Source of the DNA: Zygnema cylindricum
Lineage: Eukaryota; Streptophyta; Zygnematophyceae; Zygnematales; Zygnemataceae
Direction: 5' to 3'
Assembly (NCBI GenBank): GCA_037447655.1
Contig: JBBHKE010002754.1
Span: forward strand, 1-64,000
DNA length: 64,000 bases
The position numbers and the translations under genes were made by a program. The stretch's first letter is position 1. Every line of letters begins with the position of its first letter. Positions 1-10,550 of this stretch are shown piece by piece. The notes beneath the pieces are model-generated. The model was not told the origin of the DNA. It saw nothing but the letters and a program-made list of their open reading frames with translations, and did not search any database.

Positions 1-660
1 AGTGTATAGAGGTAATCGGGTATTTCCTCTATTTGTCACTTTCCTCGGCCGTCTCCCTTTGACTTCCTCGAAGGAATAACACCTCGTCTCCACTAGGGTA
101 TTGTGCTTCCACTTTCTTTTCCGCGCTTCCAGACGACTACTCGTCAGCGGTACTCTCCTTGTTGGGGTCCCTCATCACCTCCAGATCCCAAGCGCGCTCT
201 TCACTTAGCGGAGGTGTTCGTTCTCGTTCTAGTTCTTCCGCCTCCGAGGGCTCATGATCTTAGTAATATTCCTGATCCCCTTCCCGGGTTGGGGTGTATT
301 CAGGGTCATGTGAGCTTTTCGACCCCTCTCCTCCACTGGTCTCCGCTGGCCCTGCCTCGCTACAGGCCGTTTCTTTTGGTTCCGGCTGCGCTTCTACCTC
401 TGTTTTCCGGTCTGCCTCTACCATGGCCCCCACCGCCATTAATAATCTCTAAAGACGGGTCACATCCTCTTGCCCCACTCGTACAAGTCTCCTCTTTTTC
501 GGTGGTGGAGAGGACGACAACGCCATAGACACCGTTGTACAAGACAATTCTGGTAATTCCACAAGTGAAGACAAACTGACTGTGCGGAGGGAAGTAATTT
601 CTAAGCTGCCGAGACTAGGTTGGTCGCGAGGGTGGATGGTGGCTTTATCAACGAGGTGTC

Positions 661-780
661 ATGCCCCATCTCGTCGGACACTTTCTTGTTTATATTTAAG
701 GGTTTAGGACGGGCGTCGTCACACCCCATCTCGTCGGACACTTTTTTGTTTATATTTAAGGGTTTAGGACGCGCGCCGCC
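661..780. repeat. 60-bp tandem duplication, two copies
   Basis: 661-720 and 721-780 are near-identical 60-bp units sharing CCCATCTCGTCGGACAC and TATTTAAGGGTTTAGGAC. The copies differ at only a few bases, so the duplication is fairly recent. Confidence 0.9.
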
Positions 781-1160
781 ACACTTATTTGCATTTGGGT
801 ATTATTATGGTTCGCTGGTCCGTACATTGTAAGTTTGACCCTCGGTACATACCTATGTTTATCGTAATTTCTGCTGGCGACGAGTTGGACTGTACGACTT
901 TCATTTCCCGGAATTCCCGCTAACGATTCATTTTCGACTTCACGTGTGTACTTAAGTTTTCTGTTGCAGATTTTGGTGTGACGCGACAGACAATTTGATA
1001 TATTTATTTTGATCGAAGCGACTCCGAGAATCTCGCGGGTATCAAGGAGATATATTTTCGAGCGAGCGGCGGCGTCCGTACTTTTTATTTCCATCGCACG
1101 TTTTGGCATGACGCGATGTACAATTTCGAGACACTTATTCTGCGACGTATGAGTTTGGGA

Positions 1161-1261
1161 TGTCGGTGATGCGACGTACGATTTCAAATGTTGGTGACGC
1201 GGCGTACGATTTCGAATCATTGGCGACGCAACGTTTGATTTCGAAATGTTGGGGACGCACG
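1161..1261. repeat. Degenerate 28-30 bp tandem repeat
   Basis: Units begin at about 1161, 1189, 1217 and 1247 with the pattern TGTTGGTGACGCGACGTACG followed by ATTTCGAAA. Looser relatives lie upstream near 969 and 1099. Confidence 0.75.
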
Positions 1262-1515
1262 TTGATTGTTGTATTTTAAGTCGTGAACCCTTGTAGGTTC
1301 ACGCATTCACATGTAGTTAGGAAGGGTTTTAATCCGCGGATTGTGAATTTTGTAACGTAGGCATATGGTTCTAGTCGCTTATTGGCCACGACCCAAACTA
1401 GGCGCAGGTTGTACAGTAAAATACTCTCACGCTATTGGTTAGTTAGAAATGTCAGAAATTGGTACTTTGGCTAATTCGTTGGTACTTAGGCTATTGCTCT
1501 AGGTTTTGTACTCTC

Positions 1516-2256
1516 ATAATTTGAGAGTACAGGAATTGGTCGAAGAGGACTTAGATTTTTTTGTCTTTTCCCCTTGTCTTTTTCCTTAGTCAAATTATCA
1601 GTCTTTCCCTGCAAGGCTTTTTTTGCCTTAGTTTTTTGAGAGCTTAGCTTTTCTCTTTCCTCATTAAACTTTCATTGTAAGGCCTACAAGTTAATTCACT
1701 CGGTTTCGGCCAAAGTCCGCACGGTTTCCCTTCAACAACCTCTCTTAGTGTGGATTCTGCCTACTTTCTCAGGCTATTTTTGAACCTTTGTGGATGCCTT
1801 TTGTGAATTAGTGTTTGACCTTTTCTTGTCTAATTTTCGTTGCCTTGGTTGATGTTTGCTTGTGGTTTGTTAGAATCTGGTTATCTGGGATTCTCTATAG
1901 TTTCCAATTGTTTGTTTTCTATTATCATTTTCTGCAATTGGTTATTAATGTGTCAATTTGTGCAGATTTTTAACGTTGTTTCTTATATTTTCTTAGTTTT
2001 ATTCTTACTTGAATTCCGTTATTTCAGATTCTCTACATATTTTCAATGCTTGTTTTTTTGTTGTAATTTTTTGCAATCAGCGTGCCAAGATCTGGTAATC
2101 TCAGATTTTCCGCAGATTTTTATTGTTGTTTTCTTCCATTTTTCTGATTTTGTTTTCTTTATTCGAAATCCTAGACCTAACTCCTGTAAGGAATACGCCC
2201 AGACCAAGAGCCTAGTGGCTACCCATCGGCTTAGTATTCCTGTACTCTCAAATTAT
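1516..2256. mobile_element. Non-autonomous TIR DNA transposon, about 0.74 kb, TA-flanked
   Basis: The left end ATTTGAGAGTACAGGAAT (1519-1536) is the exact reverse complement of the right end at 2236-2253. Both are flanked by TA (1517-1518 and 2254-2255), the target-site pattern of Tc1/mariner and Stowaway-like elements. The interior is T-rich with no transposase, so the element is non-autonomous. Its right half holds an imperfect tandem repeat of about 140 bp. Superfamily assignment rests only on the TA dinucleotides. Confidence 0.75.
1873..2155. repeat. Imperfect tandem repeat, unit about 140 bp
   Basis: Two diverged units start near 1873 and 2013. Each carries ATTCTCTA, a TTTCAAT/TTCCAAT stretch, TTTGCAAT and GCAGATTTTTA in the same order. 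The repeat lies inside the TIR element 1516-2256. Confidence 0.6.
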
Positions 2257-3815
2257 CATTCTTCTCTCTCTTGTTTTGTGTTTAAAAAAAAAAACTCAAA
2301 AAAATTGTAATTTCATTTTCAGTTTTTGTTTAAAAGAATAAAAAATATCATTTTTCATTTTTAGTTTTGGTTCTTGGTTTTGTCTTTTCTATTTCTAATC
2401 CAATTTACCTTTCATTTTCAGTTTTCATTCTCAATTTAGAGTGAGAAATTTAAAAATAAAAATATATAAATTCATTATTTACCATATAAAATCTATCTTT
2501 CCATTTCTAAATTTTCTTTCATGTATTTTTAATCTGGTTTCTTCATTTTGATCCGGTTTTATCTTTCCATTAATTTTAATCCCATCTTTTCTCCACTTGT
2601 ATTTTCTTTTTCAGTTTTTCCTTTGAAAGAAAAATTATTAAAATTGATATATATCTAAAATTTGTACCTTGAAAACACTTTTGTTTGTTTTTTCAATTCA
2701 GTTCTTTGGTGTTTTCCCTCTATCTTATTAATGGCCCCCACCTTGCTGCCACTCTATTTTAGGACTTTTTAGGTCTAAATTTGTGGCAGATATTAGGGTT
2801 TGTTTGCAGATTTTAGGGTTAGTCTGCCGAATTCGGGTTTGGGATGCCACTAACTTGATTCTAACTTGCTTTGTGACTGATACAATCTTTTCTGATACTT
2901 TTACTCTTCCTTTCCCGGTCTCGTACCATACAAAGATCTCCGTGGCTTCACATTTTGGATTAGCTTTTAGTTTTCGTTCGTAATTTGCATTGTTAAGCCG
3001 TGGTGTTGCAGACGATTATTAAGAAATTGTGTGGAGGCCCACGCGGTCCTGAGGACATTTAGAGGAGACTTTTTTTAGAGGAAACTTAAGGAGCATACTG
3101 TGGAGCGGATTCACACTTTGGCGCTCTGCAAAGCCCCAACTGCAGCGACCACCTGTTGCTCACCTTTGATCATCAGCAGATTATTAAAAATGTTCTGTAA
3201 GTATTACGATGCCCTGTGGGCGCAGGAGCGTGTTAAGATAGTTGGTTAACCGTTTAGAGGGTTACTGCGTGGATTGGGTTTCATTGGACCCAATTGTATT
3301 GAGCACTTGCATTTCCCAGCTTTCTTTGTTTGTAATCCGACCGTGAGTGGCCTTCCGTTTTTCGTAATTGCTTGGGGTGGATTTTACAACTTCGACTTGG
3401 CCGTTGGTGGCCTTAGATAGTTGTCTCTCTGTTTATGTTGCTTTAGATATGCACCTGTGGGTGCTTGGATAGCAATTTTTTTGCCTTGATAGATCTAGCC
3501 CTCCGGCCTTGCCCACTTAATTGCAGGGTAAAAGGTTTCGGTAACACGACTTTTTGTAGCTTCGGACTAAAGTTCAGAACACTTTTCTTTTCTTGCGCAG
3601 ACTGCTTTAGCTGTTATGACTCTACTGTGACTGCTATAACTGCTATGATCTGTCAACGCAGTTGTGATATTAGAGCAGCGCAGCTGCGATGTCAGATCAT
3701 CGCAGCATAGCGACATAACAACAAGCGTAGAGTACTCAAGATTTCTAGCTGCGATGTTAGACTTAGCGCAGCATGGTAGTATAGTAGCAAGATATAGAGA
3801 GGACTAAAGTTTTCC
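2257..3815. other. AT-rich non-coding region, no gene recognised
   Basis: 2257-2700 is very AT-rich with poly-T/poly-A runs. 3000-3440 is of mixed composition, and 3600-3790 is rich in GCAGC/GCGCAG words. Short open frames at 2783-2983 and 3465-3710 have no recognisable domain. A stretch near 3791-3825 matches a stretch near 27779-27815 in the spacer of the inverted repeat, suggesting the edge of a dispersed repeat. Confidence 0.5.
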
Positions 3816-3819
3816 AAAA

Positions 3820-5162
3820 CAACAAGAGGGATAGGAGGGAGAGAGGGATAGGAGGGAAAAAAGGCAGATTAGGAGAGAAGAAGAGAGAGAGGGAGAGAGG
3901 GAGGAAGGGAGGGCGGGGGGGATGGAGAGAGGGATGCTAGGAGGGAGGATTGGGAGGAAAATAGTACACATTGATAGGGATGGGGAGAGAGAGGGAGAGA
4001 AAGAGGGAGGGAGGGTAAATTGGGAGGAAAAGAGGGCAAATTAGGAGGGAGGGAGGGAGGGTGAGAGGGTTAGAGGGCAGATAAGGAGAGAGAGAGGGCA
4101 GTTTTAGAGGGAACGAGTGAAGATTGGGTGGGGAGGGAGAGAAGGAGGGAGGGAGAGAAGGAGGGAGGGAGGGAGAGTGGGAGGGAGCGTGGGTAGGTTT
4201 GGAGGAAAGGAGGGTAGATTGGGAGAGAAGAAGGGAAGGAAGGAGAGAGGTAGGTAGGGAGGCAGATATGGAGGGAATAATAGAGGGTGGGAGGGATAGT
4301 GGGAGTGAGAGAGATAGGAGAGAAAGAGGGATAGGAGGGAGGAATGGTAGATTAGGAGAGAGGAAGAGAGAGAGGGAGGGAGGGAGGAATAGAATGAGGG
4401 AGGGAAGGAGGGAGGGATAGAGGGAGGGAGTATTAGGAGGAAAGGATGGCACATTGGGAGGGAGGGAGAGAAGGAGGGAGTGAAAGAGGGATAGAGGGCA
4501 GATTGGGAGGAAACGAGGGCAGATTGGGAGGGAGGAATGGAGGGTGAGAGAGAGGGAGGGGAGATTGGAAGAGAGATAGGGCAGGTTGGAAGGCAGCGAC
4601 GGCGGATTGGGAGGAAGGGAGGGCAGTTAGGAGGGAAGGCGGGAGGGAGGGAGGGAGGGAGAGTGGGAGTGAGGGTGGCCAGATTAAGAGGAAAGGATGG
4701 CAGATTGGGAGGGAAGGAGGGAGTTAGGGAGGGAGATTGCGAGGGAGGGTGGGCAAATTCGGAGGGAGTGTGAGCAGATTGGGATGGAGGGTGGGGAGAT
4801 TGGGAGGAAAGGAGGGCAAATTAGGAGGGATTGAGGGATAGTAGGATGAGAGGGTAGATTGAGAGAGAGGAAGTGAGAGAGGGAGGAAGGGAGGTAAGGA
4901 GGGAGGGAGGGAAAGAGGGAAGGATGGAGGGAGGGGGAATTGGGAGGAAAAAAGTACAGATTGGGAGGGAGGGAGAGAGGGAGGAAAAGAAAGAGGGAGG
5001 GAGGGAAAATTTGGAGGAAAAGAGGGCAGATTAGGAGGGAGGGAGAGAGGGTGAGAGGGGGGGAGAGCAGATTGGGATGGAGAGAGGGCAGTTTGGGAGG
5101 GAGCGAGGGCAGATTGGGAGGGAAGGAGGGAGGGAAAAAAGAAGGGATGGCAAATTGGGAGG
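3820..5162. repeat. GA-rich polypurine tract 1, about 1.3 kb
   Basis: The plus strand is almost pure purine, built of GGGAGGGAGGG blocks separated by words such as GCAGATTGGGAGG. The minus strand is the matching CT tract and gives spurious Pro/Ser/Leu-rich open frames in every reading frame. Runs of four GGG blocks with one-base loops satisfy the classical G-quadruplex pattern, and the strand asymmetry favours triplex DNA. Confidence 0.9.
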
Positions 5163-5858
5163 ATGGTGTTGGTTTTTGCGAGTTTAGACGATACCTTTCG
5201 TAATGCAGAATCGGGTCGATATATCTGCGTGACGTCACCAAACGACACGTACAGAATCTTACCAACGATTCCACGAACCATTTACAGAATCTTACCGACG
5301 ATTCCACGAACCATTTACGGAATCTTACCGACGATCTTACCGACGATTCCACGAACCATTTACTGTACCATTCCACGAACCCTTTACTGTACCAGTGAAC
5401 CGAATCGGTGTGCGGTTGAAAGCGGTAGAACAAAGACACGTGGCATCATTTCATTTGACCATGCATCATCTAGCATATCACTGCACAGAGGCTTACACTG
5501 GCAGAGATAGCTATCAAAGGCAATTAAAAATGCATCTCACACGGACATTACATTTATAGAATTCAAGGAATTCAGACCTGCCATTTATTCAGAGTTTTTG
5601 TGTACATAGAAATATATAGAATTAGAATTAGGAGGATAATTCAACTTTGTTAGAGTAGAAAGTCCAAGAAACAATTGTACTTTGTTGTCCTATTATATTA
5701 ATCAAATTCAAGTTGTCTAAACCTGCCTCTCTTTAATCTACCTATTTATGCCTTCTCACTTCTCTAAATCTACCACTTTGATTATCTAAGGTCGGTGTAT
5801 GTTTGAGACGCGACTACTTTAGCCTGAGGCCACGGGCTACGGTCCCAAACAAATAGAA
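5163..5858. other. Unique island between the two polypurine tracts
   Basis: This 0.7-kb segment has mixed base composition and separates the two GA tracts. It starts with the 33-bp tandem repeat listed next and continues as AT-rich sequence. No protein domain is visible. Confidence 0.6.
5251..5396. repeat. 33-bp tandem repeat with an internal 12-bp duplication
   Basis: Units start at 5251, 5284 and 5317 (ACAGAATCTTACCGACG then ATTCCACGAACCATTT). The third contains an extra copy of ATCTTACCGACG. Partial units follow to about 5396. The period is a multiple of three, so one frame gives an 11-residue repeat, but nothing else supports coding. Confidence 0.85.
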
Positions 5859-7730
5859 GGGAGGGCAGTTGTGAGGGAGGGAAGGAGGGAGGGAGGGAGT
5901 GTGGGAGTGAGGGAGGGAGGGAGGGAGAGAGGGAGGTAGGGTGGGAAAATTTGGAGGAAAAGAGGGCAGATTGGAAAAGAGGGAGGAAGGGAAGGAGGGA
6001 GGTTGAGAGGGAGGAAGGGCAGATTTGGAGGAAAGGAGGCCAGATTGGGAGGGAGGGAGGGTGGTAGGTATAGAGGCAGATAGGGAGGGAAAGATAGAGG
6101 GAGGGAGGGATAGTTGGAGGGAGAGAGAGATAGGAGGGTGAGAGGCAAAGGAGGGAGAGAGGGTAGATTGGGAGAGAGGAAGAGAGAGAGGGAGGGAGGG
6201 AGGAAGGGAGGGAGGGAGGGAAGGAGTATTGAGAGAAAAAAGAGGGCAAATTGGGAGAGAGGGAGAGAGAGAGGGAAAGAAAGAGGGAGGGAGGGCAGAT
6301 TGGGAGGAAAAGAGGGAGGGAGGGAGGGAGGTAGGTAGGGAGGTAGATAGAGAGGGAAGGATAGAGGGAGGGATAGTGGGAGGGAGAGAGAGATAGGAAG
6401 GAGAGAGGGAAAGGAGGGAGAGAGGGTAGATTGGGAGAGAGGAAGAGAGAGAAGGAGGGAGGGAGGAAGGGAGGGAGGGAGGGAAGGAGGGCGAGATAGA
6501 GGGAAGAAGTATTAGGAGAAAAAGAGGGCAAATTGGGAGGGAGGGAGAGAGGGAGGGAGAGAAAAAGGGAGGGAGGGCAGATTGGGAGGAAAAGAGGCTA
6601 GATTGGGAGGGAGGGAGGGAGGGTTAGAAGGGAGGAGGGCAGATTGAGAGGGAGAGAGAGCAGATTGGGATGGAGGAAGGGCAGATTGGGAGGGAGGGAA
6701 GGTACATTGGGAGGGAGGGAGGGAGGGACGAAAAGAGGGCAGATTGTGAGGGAGGGAGGGAGGGTGAGAGGGGGGGAGGCAGATTGGTAGGGAGGGAGAG
6801 CAGATTTGGAGGGAAGAAGGGCAGATTGTGTGGGAGGAAGGGCAGATTGGGAGAAAGGGAAGGCAGATTGGGAGGCAGGGACGGAAAGAGGGCATATTGG
6901 GATGGAGGAAGGGGAAATTGGGAAGGAGGGAGGGACGGAGGGCAAATTGGGAAGAACGGAAGGCAAGGAGGGAGGGAGGGTGAGAGAGAAGAGAGATGGT
7001 GAATGAGAGGGAGGGAGGGATTGCGGGAGGGAAGTCTGATTGGAAGGGGGGGAGGGCAAATTGATTGGGAGGGAAGGAGAGCAGATTAGGAGGGAGGGAG
7101 GGAGGGAGATAGGGAGGGAGAAAAAGAGGGATAGAAGGCATATTGTGATGAAGGGAGGGCTGATTGGGACGGTGGGAGGGCAGATTATGAGAGAGGGAGG
7201 GCAGATTGGGAGGGAAGGAGGAAGGAGGGAGGGAGGTAGGTAGGGAGGTAGAGAGGGAGGGAGGGATAGAGGAAGGGACAGAGGGAGGGAGGGAGAGAGG
7301 GTTAGGAGAGATAGAGAGATAGGAGGGTGAGAGGGTATATTGGGAGAGAGGAAGAGAGAGAGGGAGGGAGGGAGGAAGGGAGGGTGGGAAGGAGGGTGGG
7401 AAGGAGGGAGCGAGGGAGGGAGGTTGGATTAGGAGGAAAAGAGAGCAGATTGGGTGGGAGGGTGAGAGGGAGGGAGAGAAAGAGGGAGGGAGGGCAGATT
7501 TGGAGGAAAGGAGGGCAGATTGGGAGGGAGAGAGGGAGGGTGAGAAGGGGGGAGGGCACATTAAGAGGGAGAGAGGGCAGTTTGGGAGGGAGAGAGAGCA
7601 GTTTGGGAGGGAGCGATGGCAGATTGGGAGGGAGGTAGGGTAGATTGGGAAGTAAAGAGGGTGGTAGATTGGTAGGGAAAGAGGGAGGGAAAGAGGGAGG
7701 GAGGGAGGGAGAGAGGGAGGGTAGCTTGGG
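5859..7730. repeat. GA-rich polypurine tract 2, about 1.9 kb
   Basis: Same composition as tract 1: GGGAGGGAGGG blocks alternating with longer words built on GGCAGATTGGGAGG. All long open frames on both strands here are low-complexity (Gly/Arg/Glu on plus, Pro/Ser/Leu on minus) and are not genes. Confidence 0.9.
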
Positions 7731-8200
7731 TATTATTACCTGATAATGCCTCTCTTTTTTTATTATTTTCGAGTTATGAGTAAAAATTTTAAGATAAAAA
7801 AGAGGTTAAGGAAAAAAAAAGAAAAGAAGGTAAACAACGTTAAGTTTAATTTTAAGGTGAAAAGATAGCAAAGAACGGAGAAAAATGAAGTAAATGGGGT
7901 AAAGAATGGGGAAAAATAGGTGAAAGAAAGGTGTGTTTCATTTTTAGGGCTGAAGAAATGCAAAAAATGGATAAGAAAGGTAAGTTTAGTTTTAAGGTGA
8001 AAAGAAGGCGAAGCAAGGGAGTAACCTGAAGTAAACGGGGAAGTTAAATTTTTATAATAAAAAGAAGGTGAAAGAATGGAGAAAAAGAGGTAAAAGAAGA
8101 GATGTTTAATTTTTAGGGTTGAAAGAAGGCAAATAATCGAAAAGAAAAGAAAGCAAAAGGTTCGTGATGTATGGTTCAAATAGTTGTTTGTTTTTGCCGC
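7731..8200. repeat. Degenerate AT-rich tandem repeat, unit about 60 bp
   Basis: Related units begin near 7841, 7930, 7980, 8041 and 8101. Each reads roughly GTTTAATTTTTAAGGTGAAA followed by AGAAGGCAAAGAATGG. Spacing is irregular (50-89 bp), so the array is old. Confidence 0.65.
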
Positions 8201-9467
8201 TACTTTTCTTTTCGGCTGAGGTTTGTTTTTGTTTTTTTTTTGTGTAAGCGTCTTTTTTTGTTTAGGTGTCTCGAGAGGCCACCTCGCAAAATTTATATGT
8301 TGTTGTACTGGTCAAAATCGATGGCTTGGTACGGACAGATTTGAGTCATTCGGCACTTAATTGTACGGCAGCATGAATCACAGCACGACGTTTTAGTTGA
8401 CGAGAGATGACGTCGAGGCGATTCACGTCCAAACAAAAGAAAATGACTTTCATTTCCTCATCTCACTCTTTCTAGTGTGAATGTACCATATATATTGATA
8501 GTCATTATGTAGACATGCTAACCTATTGGTTCAAACCCGAAAAGCTATAATCGTACAGAATTGTACACTTTTAGGGAAACCAATTTGGTCATGAGTGTCC
8601 ACCCAGCCCCGTGAAATTTTTGCGTCCGTACTTACGGCGGTGAGTAGCGCCATTTCAGACAGCAGTACGACCACCGTTGGGAAGTACGTATTATTTCGAT
8701 TGGTATCGTGACCTGGGATTGCGTAGATTTTTTTTTTCCAGCAAAAACGAACCTAACCATAGTTCAAAAGTAGGTGAAGTACGCCTAAACAATATGCCTA
8801 TTGCACGCAAAACATACAATATGGCCTTAAGACCCATATTGAATTGGTCGCAAAATGAAAAAAAATAGTAACATGGTTGAGTTGCACATCGATCGATAGA
8901 GAATTAAACGTCATGTCTAAATTTGAAAAATATTCGGACAAATTTTTTTTTTTCCGTGAGTTTTGAGGTTTTTTTTATTTAAACCATCAGATTTTTGGAC
9001 GATCGGACAGTTGCTGATCAAAGTAGCAATCTAAGATGATCACATGAAAAGCCCATAACACAACTTACGATAGGACTTACTTCCTGGTTATTTTTGTTTT
9101 TCGGGATTTTTTTCCGTCAGAATGTCATCCTACAACGTGTCAGTTCGCTAAAAAGTTTCGTTCGGCGGCGTGCGCTGTACTATGATGATACATCAGATTC
9201 GTACGTCCGTAGAAGAGTGTGCACAACGCACACACATACAGTATGCCTACTTTGCGCAAGTTTTTTGCCAAGTTTTGTGCGCCTACGAAAGGCCTACCAT
9301 AAAAACGCCTACTTTTGAACTATGAACCTAACCGACTATTCAGTGCAGAAGCATCATTTTGATTTGTGAAAAAAACAATTGGCACTCCGGTGACCAAACC
9401 ACGGTCAAAGACAAAAGGCCGCGAATGTGACGTGATATGTCACACTTGTACGGTTCTTAGGGGAAAG
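8201..9467. other. Non-coding region, nothing recognised
   Basis: Mixed AT-rich sequence. Short open frames at 8677-8868 and 9094-9318 lack any recognisable domain or codon pattern. Confidence 0.45.
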
Positions 9468-9679
9468 GTAAACCGCTAATCGTTATTAGCGTCAAAGTAT
9501 TTTTTGCCACTTAAACATCTTTTCTCCGTAGACACTTGTCGGATTGTGGATCTGACGGTTGCAATTGAAAGGTAACGTACTCTGCTTCCGATAGGTAGTC
9601 TCAAATTGAAAATCCAATAGGTGTGTACGGAGAAAAGATGTTTTAAAAAAAACCTTAGACGATAATAACGATTCGCGGT
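9468..9679. mobile_element. Small TA-type TIR element with a nested 131-bp MITE
   Basis: The left end (about 9471-9490, CCGCTAATCGTTATTAGCGT) and right end (about 9665-9679, ATAACGATTCGCGGT) are degenerate forms of the CACCGTGAATCGTTATTAG terminus seen many times in this window. The 131-bp element 9513-9643 lies inside it. Confidence 0.5.
9513..9643. mobile_element. 131-bp MITE with perfect 18-bp TIRs
   Basis: AAACATCTTTTCTCCGTA (9513-9530) and its exact reverse complement (9626-9643) bound a 131-bp unit. A diverged full-length relative lies at about 12299-12431, with TIRs that have lost a few bases. The interior of both shares TGCGATTGAAAGGTAAC-like sequence. Confidence 0.85.
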
Positions 9680-9687
9680 ATACAGTA

Positions 9688-10181
9688 CACCGTGAATCTC
9701 TATTTGCGTTCATGACTCTAATTGAGGTACTATGCTTTTTTCGGCAAATTCTCAAATAGAATTAATCATTCTAAATGTTTCTAAACGTTATTTGAGGTAC
9801 CCCATTAAATAGGGTACATAACTTTAATATAGTGCCATTTTAAATAGTGTGATGTAAGGTCTTTCATATCCGTACTATTTTGTACTTTTTAAAATAGAAA
9901 AGTACAGAAACAATGTTGACGTTATCGCGCTGACATGTAACTGCGTAAAAATTACCCCGGCACATGCGGATGTCAGAAATTTGCGACGGCGTGCAATTTC
10001 ATCGATATTGTACATGCACATATTTTAGTGTGAAGATATTATGCGCCGACAATTTTTACAAAGCGATGTACTAATTAGAGTTAACGATAAATTAGAATAA
10101 ATTTTTTCCCATAAAAAATGAGATTCTCAAATAGCGTAAATGATGCAAATTGTTTCATTACGCTAATAGCGATTCACGGTG
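9688..10181. mobile_element. 494-bp TA-type TIR element
   Basis: The left terminus CACCGTGAATCTCTATTTG and right terminus CTAATAGCGATTCACGGTG are inverted copies flanked by TA (9686-9687 and 10182-10183). The interior is AT-rich and has no transposase. Confidence 0.75.
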
Positions 10182-10274
10182 TACTATACACACTAAGAGC
10201 TTCACGCGGTTCCATGTCTCGACACTAAACGCAGTCATCTTGTGGAAATCCCTAGATTTAGGGGAGGTATTTTC

Positions 10275-10550
10275 TAGGTATTAATTAAAATAAAAAGAAA
10301 AAGAGAAAGCACAGGCAGCCTGCCTCCACCTTCTCTCTCTAGCCCCCATAGTTGGTTGTTGTAGTCACTGAAAGAGAGAGAGGGCGGTGGAGCCATGGCT
10401 GCCTTAGCTCCATAGGCAGGGCTTAAGAGTGACCTAAGTCACTCTCAACCAAAAAGGTCGAGTCCGGCAGGACTCGTACCTCTGACCGATAGGGCGAGGC
10501 GTAGCCGTCAAACCTTACCAGTCTGTCGTAGTTGTCCGTTAGGATGCATA
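10275..10550 (-). mobile_element. Probable tRNA-derived SINE
   Basis: Read on the minus strand, a tRNA-like head contains GGTACGAGTCC (plus coordinates 10470-10480), a good pol III B box, inside a TpsiC-like stem-loop at 10456-10480. TGGTAAGGTTTG (10509-10520) lies upstream in the A-box position, giving a normal A-B spacing. The body runs through a GA/CT-rich stretch and ends in a T-rich tail near 10275, as in plant Au-like SINEs. Target-site duplication was not resolved. It is not a functional tRNA gene because no acceptor stem closes. Confidence 0.5.

Larger units (their letters stand above)
1..1515. other. Non-coding region, C/T-rich then AT-rich, no recognisable gene
   Basis: Positions 1-540 are C/T-rich and contain one open frame (103-528) with no recognisable domain and a low-complexity Pro/Leu/Ser composition, so I do not call it a gene. 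The rest is AT-rich with two small tandem repeats listed separately. No LRR, transposase or reverse transcriptase motif was seen on either strand. Confidence 0.5.

Noticed and set aside
103-528. 141-codon open frame at the left edge
   Set aside because: C/T-rich low-complexity translation, no domain, no splice or promoter support.
3937-7638. Many long Pro/Ser/Leu- or Gly/Arg/Glu-rich open frames on both strands
   Set aside because: They are translations of the GA/CT simple-sequence tracts, overlap in several frames and have no protein-like composition.
10456-10520. Functional tRNA gene on the minus strand
   Set aside because: The T-arm-like stem and B box are good, but no cloverleaf with acceptor stem closes; a SINE head fits better.
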